Of a DNA stretch of 64,000 bases, positions 48,995 to 58,860 are shown piece after piece (positions within the stretch are counted from its first letter, which is position 1; each line of letters opens with the position of its first letter). Source of the DNA: Mucilaginibacter pedocola (GTDB lineage Bacteria; Bacteroidota; Bacteroidia; Sphingobacteriales; Sphingobacteriaceae); the NCBI RefSeq assembly GCF_002013915.1, contig NZ_MBTF01000013.1, positions 1-64,000 of the forward strand. Reading direction: 5' to 3'. A program made the translations under genes and the position numbers. The notes beneath the pieces are model-generated. The model did no database searches and was not told where the DNA came from. It worked only from the letters and a program-made list of their open reading frames with translations.

Positions 48995-51304
48995 ATGAAA
49001 AGTTTTTTTACCAACAAAGCCTTTTTTAAAATAACGGCCGCAGCTATGCTGGCCATGCCTTTTGGGCAAGCCATGGCGCAAACCGCCCCAGCCGATGCCA
49101 AAATGAACGCCTTTGTAAGCACGTTAATGAAAAAAATGACCGTTGACGAAAAGATAGGCCAGCTAAACCTGGTTACCAGCGGTATGGCCATCACGGGTTC
49201 GGTTACTAATAATGGTGTAGATAATGGTATAGCCAATGGTAAAATTGGCGGCATCTTTGGTTTATACGGCGTAGAGAATGTACGTAAAGCACAAGAACTG
49301 GCCGTGAAGAATAGCCGCCTGCATATACCTTTAATATTCGGTTTGGATGTTATACACGGCCACCGCACTATTTTCCCTATACCGTTGGGTATGTCTGCAA
49401 CTTGGGATTTGGATATTATTCAGAAATCGGCACGTGTAGCAGCAAAAGAAGCTACTGCCGAAGGTTTGAACTGGGTGTTTTCGCCCATGGTAGATATTGC
49501 ACGTGATGCCCGCTGGGGCCGTATATCTGAAGGTAGCGGCGAAGACCCTTACCTGGGCGGTAAAATTGCAGGTGCTATGGTAAAAGGCTATCAGGGTACC
49601 AACCTTAAAAATGCGGATGCGGTAATTGCCTGCGTAAAACACTTTGCATTATACGGTGGTGCCGAGGCAGGCCGCGAGTACAACACCGTTGATATGAGCC
49701 GCCTGCAGATGTACCAGGATTATTTGCCGCCATACAAAGCTGCAGTTGATGCCGGTGCGGGTAGCATCATGAGCTCGTTCAATACCGTAGATGGTGTACC
49801 ATCAACAGGTAACAAATGGTTGCTGACCGATCTGTTGCGCAAACAATGGGGCTTTAAAGGTTTTGTGGTGAGCGATTATACTTCGCTTAGCGAGATGAGC
49901 AACCACGGCCTGGGCGATTTGGCACAGGTATCGGCCATTGCGCTGAAAGCCGGTTTGGATATGGATATGGTTGCCGAAGGCTTTTTAAATACTTTAAAGA
50001 AAAGCTTACAGCAAGGCAAGGTAACCCAGGCAGAAATTGATGCCGCCTGCCGCCGTATACTGGAAGCAAAATACAAATTAGGTTTGTTTGATAACCCGTA
50101 CAAATCGCTCAATGCCGAAGTAGAAAAGAAGAACGTATTTACCGAAGAGAACCGCAAAGCTGCACGCGTGGCTGCAGAGCACTCTTTTGTATTGCTGAAA
50201 AATACCAACCAAATATTGCCGCTTAAAAAATCGGGCGGTACTATTGCAGTTGTTGGCCCACTGGCAGATAACAAACGCGATATGCTGGGCACCTGGGTAA
50301 TTGCAGGCGAATGGGAAAAATCAGTAAGCGTAATGGAAGGCATGAAACATGTAGTTGGCGATAACGTGAAACTGCTTTACGCCAAAGGAGCTAACATTAC
50401 GGATGATACCGAGTTTATGAAACGCCTAAACTTTGGGCCGGGCATGGTTAGTTTAGATGCACGCTCGCCCGAGGATATGATTGACGAGGCTGTTAAAACT
50501 GCTAAAAAGGCTGATATTATAGTAGCGGTAGTAGGCGAGAGCCAAAGCATGAGCGGCGAATCATCAAGCCGGTCGGATATCGGTATCCCTGAAAGCCAGA
50601 AAAATATGCTGAAAGCTTTGGCCAAATTAGGGAAGCCTATAGTAATTGTATTGTTTAACGGCAGGCCGCTTACCCTTAGCTGGGAGCATGAAAACGCTGC
50701 CGCTATATTAGATGTATGGGCACCGGGTACCGAAGCGGGTAATGCCATAGCCGAAGTGTTATTTGGTAACTACAACCCATCGGGTAAAATTACCGCAACC
50801 TTCCCGCGCACCGTTGGGCAGATACCTATATATTATAACCACAAAAACACCGGCCGCCCTTATACCGATGGCCCAACCAAATTTAAATCGAACTACCTGG
50901 ATATTTCTAACGACCCGCAGTACCCATTCGGCTACGGGCTTAGTTACACCAGCTTTGGCTACAGCGATGTTAAACTGAGCAAAACCAAGTTGAAAGGTAA
51001 CGAAACACTAACCGCTAAAGTAACCGTCACCAATAATGGCGCTTACGCCGGCGAAGAAGTAGTTCAAATGTACGTGACGGACCCCGTGGCGAGCCTGTCG
51101 CGCTCAGTGCAGGAGTTGAAAGGTTTCCAAAAAATAAGCCTGCAGCCCGGCGAGGCAAAAGAGGTAAGCTTTGCCATAACGCCCGAGCAATTGAAGTTTT
51201 ACAACAGCCAATTGAAGTACGATTGGGAGCCCGGCGAGTTTATTATTCGCATTGGTACCAGCTCGGCCGATACGCATAGTGCTAAAGTGCAGTGGCAAAA
51301 ATAG
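48995..51304 (+). CDS. bglX: Periplasmic beta-glucosidase, GH3 family
   Basis: The 769-residue protein has a signal peptide ending GQAMAQ, the GH3 N-terminal barrel, the GH3 C-terminal domain and a fibronectin-like C-terminal domain (about 660-760). The nucleophile aspartate is in GFVVSDYTSLSEM (near residue 290), and KHFALYGG and GRISEGSGEDPYLGG are typical BglX stretches. A candidate acid/base Glu lies in GESQSMSGESSSRSD. BglX enzymes remove terminal beta-glucose from oligosaccharides. The ATG at 48995 starts the signal peptide; the frame is open to 48944. The divergent regulator and downstream SusC/SusD suggest one glycan locus. Confidence 0.93.
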   Translation: MKSFFTNKAFFKITAAAMLAMPFGQAMAQTAPADAKMNAFVSTLMKKMTVDEKIGQLNLVTSGMAITGSVTNNGVDNGIANGKIGGIFGLYGVENVRKAQELAVKNSRLHIPLIFGLDVIHGHRTIFPIPLGMSATWDLDIIQKSARVAAKEATAEGLNWVFSPMVDIARDARWGRISEGSGEDPYLGGKIAGAMVKGYQGTNLKNADAVIACVKHFALYGGAEAGREYNTVDMSRLQMYQDYLPPYKAAVDAGAGSIMSSFNTVDGVPSTGNKWLLTDLLRKQWGFKGFVVSDYTSLSEMSNHGLGDLAQVSAIALKAGLDMDMVAEGFLNTLKKSLQQGKVTQAEIDAACRRILEAKYKLGLFDNPYKSLNAEVEKKNVFTEENRKAARVAAEHSFVLLKNTNQILPLKKSGGTIAVVGPLADNKRDMLGTWVIAGEWEKSVSVMEGMKHVVGDNVKLLYAKGANITDDTEFMKRLNFGPGMVSLDARSPEDMIDEAVKTAKKADIIVAVVGESQSMSGESSSRSDIGIPESQKNMLKALAKLGKPIVIVLFNGRPLTLSWEHENAAAILDVWAPGTEAGNAIAEVLFGNYNPSGKITATFPRTVGQIPIYYNHKNTGRPYTDGPTKFKSNYLDISNDPQYPFGYGLSYTSFGYSDVKLSKTKLKGNETLTAKVTVTNNGAYAGEEVVQMYVTDPVASLSRSVQELKGFQKISLQPGEAKEVSFAITPEQLKFYNSQLKYDWEPGEFIIRIGTSSADTHSAKVQWQK

Positions 51305-51351
51305 ATAGCTATTGTTTTTGTTAAATACAGCTTATACAAATGATAACCTAA

Positions 51352-51387
51352 TGTGCCCTGGCAAGTTGCCAGGGCACATTTTTTTTA
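51352..51387 (+). terminator. Intrinsic terminator after bglX
   Basis: TGTGCCCTGGC and GCCAGGGCACA form an 11-bp perfect stem around AAGTT, followed by a run of eight T. It separates bglX from the SusC gene, which therefore needs its own promoter. Confidence 0.92.
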
Positions 51388-52097
51388 TATAAGCCGTAAA
51401 AAACATGGACGGGCAAGTGTGTACTATACACTTTTTAAAAAGTCGGCTAATTAACTGTATAATTAACATTTGCTTAACGAAATGATAATTTGTAGCGCGC
51501 TTTCGCGGCAGAATTTAAAGGCTGCAAATCCAAAAAAAAAGGACGTAAATAGAAATTTGAGCCATTCTTAAACTAAAATGGCATGTTTTGATATGAAAAT
51601 TGCTTTATAACACATTTTTTACATTGTTAAGTTTTTATAAAACAGTGGTTATAATTAAAAAAGTACTTAAAATAGTTTTTAAAAATTTGAAATTATTTAA
51701 GAAACCTTCTTAAAAAAATAAATAATTCATAATTCTATGAAATTGGCTTGTGTAACCTATACACTCTATTTATATTAGAGCATTACCATTATAAACTTTT
51801 CCTGCAACGGAAAAGCAACAATTTTTCAGGGGCTTAAATTGAAGCGTTCCACAAGGGGCAAATCGGTTAGTAAAAAACATAAATTAAAAACTTTAGCAGG
51901 GTAGGTACCGCTATATGGTTAAACTTTTACAAACACTTCTTTTTGAATACTTCGTGTGCAAAGGGCATCTCACCCCTTTGTCGAAAGGAACTTTGTACAA
52001 GTTTGCCTATGCCACTACTCACGGCAATTATTACCATCGAACGTAGTATGGAATAAGATCTTAAATCAAATATATTAATCAACTAAATCTCAATCTC
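51388..52097. other. Long AT-rich gap upstream of the SusC gene
   Basis: This 710-bp region has no convincing gene. It is strongly AT-rich to about 51800. I see two hairpins: CTTTTCC/GGAAAAG around TGCAAC (about 51797-51814) and CAAAGGG (51959-51965) with CCCTTTG (51974-51980). Long untranslated leaders with regulatory RNA are known upstream of SusC genes, so a leader or antisense RNA is possible. I found no clear TAnnTTTG box; TACAAGTTTG at 51996-52005 is the nearest and has a two-base excess. Confidence 0.45.
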
Positions 52098-55000
52098 ATG
52101 TTTAAAAGTTTACTCCTCAAAGGAAGAGTACTCTGCTTGCTATTATGCTGCATGGTTTCTTCATTGGTAGTTACAGCTCAAACAAAACACACCGGCCGTG
52201 TTATAGGCAGCGATGATAAGCTGCCCGTAGTTGGCGCCACCGTGCGAGTGAAAGGCACAACTACCGGTACACAAACAGACGTTAACGGGCAATTCTCACT
52301 CAGTGTGAAAAACGGCGACGTTCTGGTTATCTCTTACCTTGGGTATACCACCCAGGAAGTTACCGTAAGCAGCGAAAACATTGGCATTACGCTGCAAGCC
52401 AGTAACAACTCCCTGAATGAAGTAGTAGTAACAGGTTACGCATCGCAAAAGAAGAAAGACCTTGTGGGTGCGGTAGCCGTAGTAGATGTTGCCGCCCTGA
52501 ACAGGACGCCTACAGCTTCTATCGAAAACCAGTTACAAGGCCAGGCTTCGGGTGTTACCGTGGTTAACTCGGGTGCTCCGGGCCAAACACCACAGGTAAA
52601 AATTCGTGGTGCCAACACCTTTGGTAACAACCAGCCATTATACGTTGTAGATGGTGTACCAACTACCAACGTTAACGACTTAAACCCTAACGACATTGCT
52701 TCGATGCAAGTACTGAAAGATGCGGGTTCGGCATCTATCTATGGTGCGCGTGCATCAAACGGTGTAATCATTGTAACTACCAAACGCGGTAACGGTAAAA
52801 CCAACATTAGCTATGATGCTTATTATGGTACCCAAAACCCTAAAGGTGGAAACGTGTATGATTTGTTAGACCCTACCGAAATGATGGCTCTGCGCCGCCT
52901 TGCTATTAAAAACAGCACTGCTGCCGGTACTGCGCCAAACTACAGCAGCAACTTGTATGGCCCTAACGGCGATGTTTTGCCTGATTACATCAGCGCAGGC
53001 GGTAACGGCCCTGCCGGTATTAAAGACGGCGACCCTGCTGTTGACCCTTCAAAATACAATGTTAACCCACTGTACACTACAGGCGATGCATCTGGTTTTT
53101 ACCGTATTACAAGGGCTAATAAAGCCGGTACCGACTGGTATCACCAAATTTTTAACGCTGCGCCTATCCAAAGCCACAACTTAAACTTAAATGGTAGCAA
53201 CGATCAGGCAAGTTACCTGTTCTCGTTAAACTACTTTAACCAACAGGGTGTGTTGATCAACACTTACAACAAGCGTTACACCCTAAGGGCTAACACAAAT
53301 TTTAACGTTACCAAAAACTTTAGGGTTGGAGAAAACGTAGCTTACTCTATAACCGACAACCCGCAAGCTAACCAGAATGATGAAGGTTCGGCTATCGGTA
53401 TGTCATTCCGCGAACAACGCATTATTCCGGTACGCGATATTATGGGTAACTATGCAGGTTCTAACACAGCTAACTTAGGTAACGCACGTAACCCGGTAGC
53501 GATACAGGAACGTACCATGAACAACCGTGGTAGCAGCAACAGGTTATTTGGTAACATTTATGCTGAGGCGGATTTCTTTAAACACATTACTTTACGTACC
53601 CAATTTGGTGGTGAGTACTACGCAGGTTATTTTAACTATTTTAACTTCCCTGAGTACGAAAACTCTGAGAACGGTGTTACCAACACTTATGGCGAAGGTA
53701 ACTATACCGGTTATAACTACACCTGGACCAACACCGCGCGTTACCACCAGGTATTTGGTAAACACGATGTTACCTTCCTGGCAGGTTCTGAGCAGTATAA
53801 CAACTATGGCCGTAACATTGGCGGTACCAACAGCGGTTATTATACCTTCGACCCTAACTACGTAAACCTTTCTACCGGTACCGGTACGCCAACTGCCTAC
53901 AGCAACTCTAACAGAGATAAATTATTCTCGCTGATCGGCCGTTTAGATTATACCTACAACAACCGAGTATTGTTAAGCGCAACTATCCGTCGCGATGGTT
54001 CTTCAAGGTTCCTGAACAATACTTTCGGTTGGTTCCCTGCGGCCAGCTTAGGTTACCGTTTATCTGAAGAGAGCTTTGTTAAATCTATCGGTTGGGTTAA
54101 CGACTTGAAAATCCGCGGTAGCTACGGTGTTATGGGTAACCAAATCAACGTAGACCCTGCCAACGCTTTCACTACCTATGGCCAATCAAGAAACAACTCT
54201 TACTATGACCTTACCGGTAGCAGCACAGGTACAGTTCCCGGTTTCTCTAAAAACTACATCGGTAACCCTGATGCTAAATGGGAAAAAGATAAAAACTTAA
54301 ACGTTGGTTTCGACGCGACTTTGTTCAACTCTAAATTAGAGATCAGCGCCGACTACTACGTTAAGAAAATTACCGACCTGTTAGTTGCTCCTCCATTGGC
54401 AGGTACAGCGGGTACCGCTCAATCTCCGGCCGTAAACGTTGCAGCTATGGATAACAGTGGTTTCGATATCGCAGTTACCACTCACCAAAACCTGGGCAGC
54501 GAACTGAAAATGAATGCTACCCTTACTTTCACCAGCTACAAAAACGAGGTGAAGAAAATTACTTTGGGTAACAAACAACTTACAGGCCAGGGTGGCCGTT
54601 TCAGCGGTACCTACATCACCCGCAGCGCGGTAGGTGGCCCGGTTAGTTCTTTCTACGGTTACCAAACAGATGGTTTCTGGGATAGCCAGGCAGAAATGAC
54701 CGCAGCTAACACTGCAGCAGGTGGTACTTACCAGGATGGTATGGCTTTGGGCCGCTTTAAATACAAGGATATGAACGGCGATGGCAAAATTACTGCTGAT
54801 GACCGTACAAACCTTGGTAGCCCTAACCCTGATTTCACAACAGGCTTAAACTTAGATTTCAGCTACAAAAGGTTCGACCTGAGCATGTTCATGTATGCAT
54901 CTGTTGGTGCTAAAATATGGAACGACGTTAAATGGTGGACCGATTTCTACTCAAACTTTGCCGGTGCAAAAAGCCGCACTGCCTTATACGATTCGTGGAC

Positions 55001-55352
55001 CCCTGACCACATGAACGCTAAAGCACCTATACAAGAGCTTAACGGTTCATTCGCCAGCGGTACTACACCAAACTCTTACTATGTAGAGAATGGTTCGTTC
55101 CTTCGTTTACGTACTGTACAATTAGGTTACACTTTCAATGCTAACGCTTTAAAAGCTGTTGGTATGAGCAAGCTGAGAGTATACGTATCAGGTGCTAACC
55201 TGCTTACTATAACCGGCTACTCGGGTGTTGACCCGGAGATAACTGGTTCCGGTGATAATGGTGGCCAGAGAAATAGTGTGGATTTTGGTGTCGATCGTGG
55301 TAGCTATGCTCCTGTTCGTACATTATTATTAGGCGTACAAGTTAAATTCTAA
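52098..55352 (+). CDS. SusC/RagA-type TonB-dependent outer-membrane transporter
   Basis: The 1084-residue protein has a signal peptide (LCLLLCCMVSSLVVTAQ), a carboxypeptidase-regulatory-like domain (about 30-115, with GRVIGSDDKLPVVGATV), the TonB-plug domain (about 120-230, with NEVVVTGYASQKKKDLVGAV and DAGSASIYGARASNGVIIV) and a large beta-barrel ending VLLGVQVKF. SusC proteins import glycans together with a SusD lid. The SusD gene starts 11 bp downstream. The codon use is slightly less GC-rich than in neighbouring genes and strongly patterned, consistent with high expression. Confidence 0.97.
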   Translation: MFKSLLLKGRVLCLLLCCMVSSLVVTAQTKHTGRVIGSDDKLPVVGATVRVKGTTTGTQTDVNGQFSLSVKNGDVLVISYLGYTTQEVTVSSENIGITLQASNNSLNEVVVTGYASQKKKDLVGAVAVVDVAALNRTPTASIENQLQGQASGVTVVNSGAPGQTPQVKIRGANTFGNNQPLYVVDGVPTTNVNDLNPNDIASMQVLKDAGSASIYGARASNGVIIVTTKRGNGKTNISYDAYYGTQNPKGGNVYDLLDPTEMMALRRLAIKNSTAAGTAPNYSSNLYGPNGDVLPDYISAGGNGPAGIKDGDPAVDPSKYNVNPLYTTGDASGFYRITRANKAGTDWYHQIFNAAPIQSHNLNLNGSNDQASYLFSLNYFNQQGVLINTYNKRYTLRANTNFNVTKNFRVGENVAYSITDNPQANQNDEGSAIGMSFREQRIIPVRDIMGNYAGSNTANLGNARNPVAIQERTMNNRGSSNRLFGNIYAEADFFKHITLRTQFGGEYYAGYFNYFNFPEYENSENGVTNTYGEGNYTGYNYTWTNTARYHQVFGKHDVTFLAGSEQYNNYGRNIGGTNSGYYTFDPNYVNLSTGTGTPTAYSNSNRDKLFSLIGRLDYTYNNRVLLSATIRRDGSSRFLNNTFGWFPAASLGYRLSEESFVKSIGWVNDLKIRGSYGVMGNQINVDPANAFTTYGQSRNNSYYDLTGSSTGTVPGFSKNYIGNPDAKWEKDKNLNVGFDATLFNSKLEISADYYVKKITDLLVAPPLAGTAGTAQSPAVNVAAMDNSGFDIAVTTHQNLGSELKMNATLTFTSYKNEVKKITLGNKQLTGQGGRFSGTYITRSAVGGPVSSFYGYQTDGFWDSQAEMTAANTAAGGTYQDGMALGRFKYKDMNGDGKITADDRTNLGSPNPDFTTGLNLDFSYKRFDLSMFMYASVGAKIWNDVKWWTDFYSNFAGAKSRTALYDSWTPDHMNAKAPIQELNGSFASGTTPNSYYVENGSFLRLRTVQLGYTFNANALKAVGMSKLRVYVSGANLLTITGYSGVDPEITGSGDNGGQRNSVDFGVDRGSYAPVRTLLLGVQVKF

Positions 55353-55363
55353 TTTCAAACAAC

Positions 55364-57154
55364 ATGAAAAATATAAAACTTTTATCAGTTTGCGCTTTAA
55401 CAGCAACTGGTATCCTGGTGGCTTCGTGCAAGAAGTATCTTGAACAACCAGCATTAGGTAAATTAAGTGGTGCACAGGTATTTACTTCATCGGGCCTTGA
55501 CGGGCTTCTGATAGGCGCTTACTCTGCCCTTGACGGTGGCGGCGGCGACGGCGGTGCATTAGGTGGCGGTTCTGCATGGGAATCTGCCGGTAGTAACTGG
55601 GTGTATGGTAGCGTTGCCGGTGGCGATGCGCACAAAGGCTCTGACGGTACCGACCAGCAATCTATCAACGCCATTGCGCAATGGACAGTTGATGCCAGCA
55701 ACGGTTTCTTAAACACCAAATGGAAAGCAGTATACGAAGGTATCACTCGTTGCAACAGCGTACTTAGCGGTTTAAATACCGTATCAGGTATTTCTGATGC
55801 CGATAAAAAGAACCTGGGCGGCCAGGCACACTTCCTGCGCGGGCACTACTACTTCGAGTTGAAAAAGATGTTCAACAATGTACCTTACATTGATGAGAAC
55901 ACTACAGACTTTATTGTAGCTAACGATCAGGACATTTGGCCAAAAATTGAGGCTGATTTTAAATTTGCATACGATAACCTGCCGGGCCAACAAGGCCAAA
56001 TTGGCCGTGTAAACAAATGGGCTGCCGCTGCATACCTGGCAAAATCATATGTTTACCAAAAGAAATGGACTGATGCTGATGCATTGTTCACTACAATTAT
56101 TGCATCGGGTACAAACTCTGGTGGCGTAGCTTACGGTTTAACTGATAACTACGAAGACAACTTTAACGCTGCTACCAAAAACAACAAGGAGACTGTGTTT
56201 GCTGTACAACAGGCTGCTAACGATGGTACAAACACCATCAGCGAGGCTAACAACGGCGATATGCTTAACTTCCCTTACAACAGCCCTTTCCGTTGCTGCG
56301 GTTTCTTCCAGCCATCAATGGACCTGGCTAACTCTTTCCGTACAGATGCATTAGGCTTACCTTATGTAAACGATTACAACTCGCATCCGTTAAAAACCGA
56401 CCAGGGTGTTGATGGTGTATCATCTGGCAACAGCTTTACACCTGATGCAGGCAACGTTGACCCACGTTTAGACTGGACAGTTGGCCGCCGCGGTATTCCG
56501 TTCCTTGACTGGGGTTTACATCCGGGTAAAGACTGGATTCGTGAGCAAAGCTACGCCGGCCCTTATTCTCCTAAAAAGAATACTTACTTCCAGGCTACTC
56601 AAGGTACTTACTCAGATCAGCACTCTTGGGCTCCGGGTACTGCTAACCAGATCAATATTATCCGCTTTGCTGATGTGTTATTGTTAGCTGCTGAAACTAA
56701 AGCGCAATTAGGCCAGTTAGATGCTGCTCAAACTTTGGTTAACCGCGTGCGTGCAAGGGCTGCAAACCCTGCAGGTTTCGTGTACACCTACAAAAGCAAC
56801 TCCGACCCAATGGGTGGTTACACAACTACTAAAGCTGCAAACTACGTAGTGGCAACCTGGCCGGCAGGCACTTTTACAGTTTTGGGTAAAGACGGCGCTT
56901 TAAAAGCAATCTACTTCGAGCGTAAAATTGAGATGGGTATGGAAGGTCAAAGGTTCTTTGATATCTCACGTTGGGGTATAGCGCAGCAGGCATTAGCTGC
57001 TTACTATACTTTCGATGGCGGTTTTATTACCGACATCAAAGGCTCGAGCTGGACTCCGAACAAAAACGAGTACTTCCCGATACCTCAGCCTCAAAGAGAT
57101 ATCATGAGCGATGGTACTACATCTAAACTTAAACAAAACCAAGGCTACAATTAA
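55364..57154 (+). CDS. SusD/RagB-family nutrient-binding outer-membrane lipoprotein
   Basis: The 596-residue protein has a lipoprotein signal ending in ILVASC and the SusD fold: an N-terminal helical part with GLLIGAYSALDG, TPR-like helices (HFLRGHYYFELKKMFNNVPY near residue 155), and the RagB C-terminal region (INIIRFADVLLLAAETKAQLG near 430, FERKIEMGMEGQRFFDISRWG near 525). It forms the lid of the SusC transporter. The substrate cannot be told from sequence, but the neighbouring GH3 suggests beta-glucosides. Confidence 0.97.
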   Translation: MKNIKLLSVCALTATGILVASCKKYLEQPALGKLSGAQVFTSSGLDGLLIGAYSALDGGGGDGGALGGGSAWESAGSNWVYGSVAGGDAHKGSDGTDQQSINAIAQWTVDASNGFLNTKWKAVYEGITRCNSVLSGLNTVSGISDADKKNLGGQAHFLRGHYYFELKKMFNNVPYIDENTTDFIVANDQDIWPKIEADFKFAYDNLPGQQGQIGRVNKWAAAAYLAKSYVYQKKWTDADALFTTIIASGTNSGGVAYGLTDNYEDNFNAATKNNKETVFAVQQAANDGTNTISEANNGDMLNFPYNSPFRCCGFFQPSMDLANSFRTDALGLPYVNDYNSHPLKTDQGVDGVSSGNSFTPDAGNVDPRLDWTVGRRGIPFLDWGLHPGKDWIREQSYAGPYSPKKNTYFQATQGTYSDQHSWAPGTANQINIIRFADVLLLAAETKAQLGQLDAAQTLVNRVRARAANPAGFVYTYKSNSDPMGGYTTTKAANYVVATWPAGTFTVLGKDGALKAIYFERKIEMGMEGQRFFDISRWGIAQQALAAYYTFDGGFITDIKGSSWTPNKNEYFPIPQPQRDIMSDGTTSKLKQNQGYN

Positions 57155-57182
57155 TCAGTAGTGTTTTGAAGCATAAAGAGGG

Positions 57183-57210
57183 GGGAGGCGAAAGTCTCGC
57201 CCCTTTTTTT
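57183..57210 (+). terminator. Intrinsic terminator after susD
   Basis: GGCGA and TCGCC pair around AAGTC, with flanking GGGG/CCCC support, followed by seven T. It lies 29 bp after the SusD stop. Confidence 0.75.
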
Positions 57211-57380
57211 GTTTGGGACCAATGGGTATAAAAAAATGGAATTTCAGTAATACAAATGTTAAGTACGGGCGAGCGCGCTTGTTGCACTCGGGTAAATGTT
57301 TTAATATTGATGGCCGATACGCCCGGTACTGCTATAAACCGGCAGAGTGGCTCGTCAATAAACCTATATTAGCCTTTAAT

Positions 57381-58700
57381 ATGAAATCTCTTAAAGTATT
57401 ACTTGCTGTAGCATTTTGTTTTGCCGTTGCGGGCTGCGTTAAAAAGCCCAAAATACCTATGATGAAAGATGCCGACGTGCTACACGAGAACCTTGACCAT
57501 TTAACGCAGGTAATTATATATGATGTTTTTACCCCACCGGTAGCCAGCCGTATCTATGGCTACACATCGCTTGCTGCCTACGAGGCCATGCGCCATGCGG
57601 ATCCAAAATACGCTTCTATAACAGCACAGCTCAGAGGGTTTAAAGCAATGCCCGAGCCCGAAAAAGGGAAGCTGTATAACTTTACATTGGCAGCTACCAA
57701 AGCCTTTTTCACGGTGGCGCATAAGGTTACTTTCTCGATAGATACCCTGAAGAAATATGAAGATAAGGTGTTTGCCATGTACCAGGATAATTTGGATACG
57801 GCTACCTTTTCGCGCTCTATGGCTTTTGGCGATAGCATTGGCAAGGTTATGCTGGTCCGTGCCGCAAAAGATAATTACCCGCAAACTCGCGGCAAGCCCC
57901 GCTTTTTGGGCAGCCAGGAAAATGGCAAATGGCGCCCAACAGCTCCCGACTACCTCGATGGGGTGGAATTTTGCTGGGGTACCATGCACACATTCGCCAT
58001 AGATACATCAACCCAGTTTAAACTGCCGCCGCCGCCGCCCTTTAGCGAAGACCGCACCAGCGAATATTTCAGGCAAAACGTAGAAGTTTACGAGCAAAGC
58101 AAAAACCTAACCGATGAGCAGATAAAAATAGCCCGCTTTTGGGACGATAACCCATTTGTGATACAGCACAACGGGCACATGATGTTTGTAAACAAAAAGA
58201 TAACGCCGGGTGGCCATTGGATAGGTATAACCGCCATTGCCTGCAAAAAAACAAATGCCGATGCTGTGAAAACAGCCCAGGCTTATGCGTTAACATCTAT
58301 CGCTTTGTTTGATGCCTTTATTGCCGGCTGGCAGGTAAAGTACGATACCAAATACATACGCCCTGTAACGGTAATAAACGATAAGATAGACCAAAAATGG
58401 CTGCCCATGTTGCAAACCCCGCCCTTCCCCGAATACCCGAGCGGGCATAGCGACATCAGCGCAGCGTCGGCGGTTATGCTTACCCATTTGTTTGGCGATA
58501 ACTTTGAGTACGACGATACCAGCGACCTGCGCTACATAGGCATGCAACGGCACTTTAAATCGTTCATGCAAGCATCTGACGAAACCTCGATAAGTCGTTT
58601 TTATGGCGGTATACATTACCGCAACAGTGTAAACGCGGGCGCAGCCCAGGGTAAAGAAATTGGCGAGTACATTTGGAATAAACTGAAACTGCAAAAGTAA
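57381..58700 (+). CDS. Vanadium haloperoxidase/PAP2-type phosphatase, lipoprotein
   Basis: The 439-residue protein has a lipoprotein signal (ending AVAGC) and all three motifs shared by vanadium-dependent haloperoxidases and acid phosphatases: KYDTKYIRP (Lys and Arg), EYPSGHSDIS (PSGH) and SRFYGGIHYRNS (SRxxxxxH). Sequence alone does not separate haloperoxidase from phosphatase activity. The ATG at 57381 begins the signal peptide; the frame is open upstream. It follows the SusC/SusD pair in the same direction, behind a terminator. I recall that haloperoxidase-type genes often lie near SusC/SusD pairs. Confidence 0.88.
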   Translation: MKSLKVLLAVAFCFAVAGCVKKPKIPMMKDADVLHENLDHLTQVIIYDVFTPPVASRIYGYTSLAAYEAMRHADPKYASITAQLRGFKAMPEPEKGKLYNFTLAATKAFFTVAHKVTFSIDTLKKYEDKVFAMYQDNLDTATFSRSMAFGDSIGKVMLVRAAKDNYPQTRGKPRFLGSQENGKWRPTAPDYLDGVEFCWGTMHTFAIDTSTQFKLPPPPPFSEDRTSEYFRQNVEVYEQSKNLTDEQIKIARFWDDNPFVIQHNGHMMFVNKKITPGGHWIGITAIACKKTNADAVKTAQAYALTSIALFDAFIAGWQVKYDTKYIRPVTVINDKIDQKWLPMLQTPPFPEYPSGHSDISAASAVMLTHLFGDNFEYDDTSDLRYIGMQRHFKSFMQASDETSISRFYGGIHYRNSVNAGAAQGKEIGEYIWNKLKLQK

Positions 58701-58721
58701 GGCAGGTATGATTAATTGCGA

Positions 58722-58760
58722 TGTACGAAAGTGTACGTAGTGGTGTCCGATATCGTACAC
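58722..58760. promoter_or_regulatory. Operator-like palindromes upstream of the FtsX-type permease
   Basis: GTGTCCGATATCGTACAC (58743-58760) is an 18-bp near-perfect palindrome centred on CGATATCG. Just before it, GTACGAAAGTGTACG (58723-58737) repeats the GTACG/CGTAC half site. The location, 100 bp before the permease start, suggests a regulator binding site; the regulator is not in the window or not identified. Confidence 0.5.
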
Positions 58761-58860
58761 CTTTCTGAATAGAAATGCCTTTTTTATAGCGCCAACACAG
58801 TTTTTGCAGGTGGCATTGGGTTTGATTCATTGATATCGAACCTATTAACTCACACCTGTT

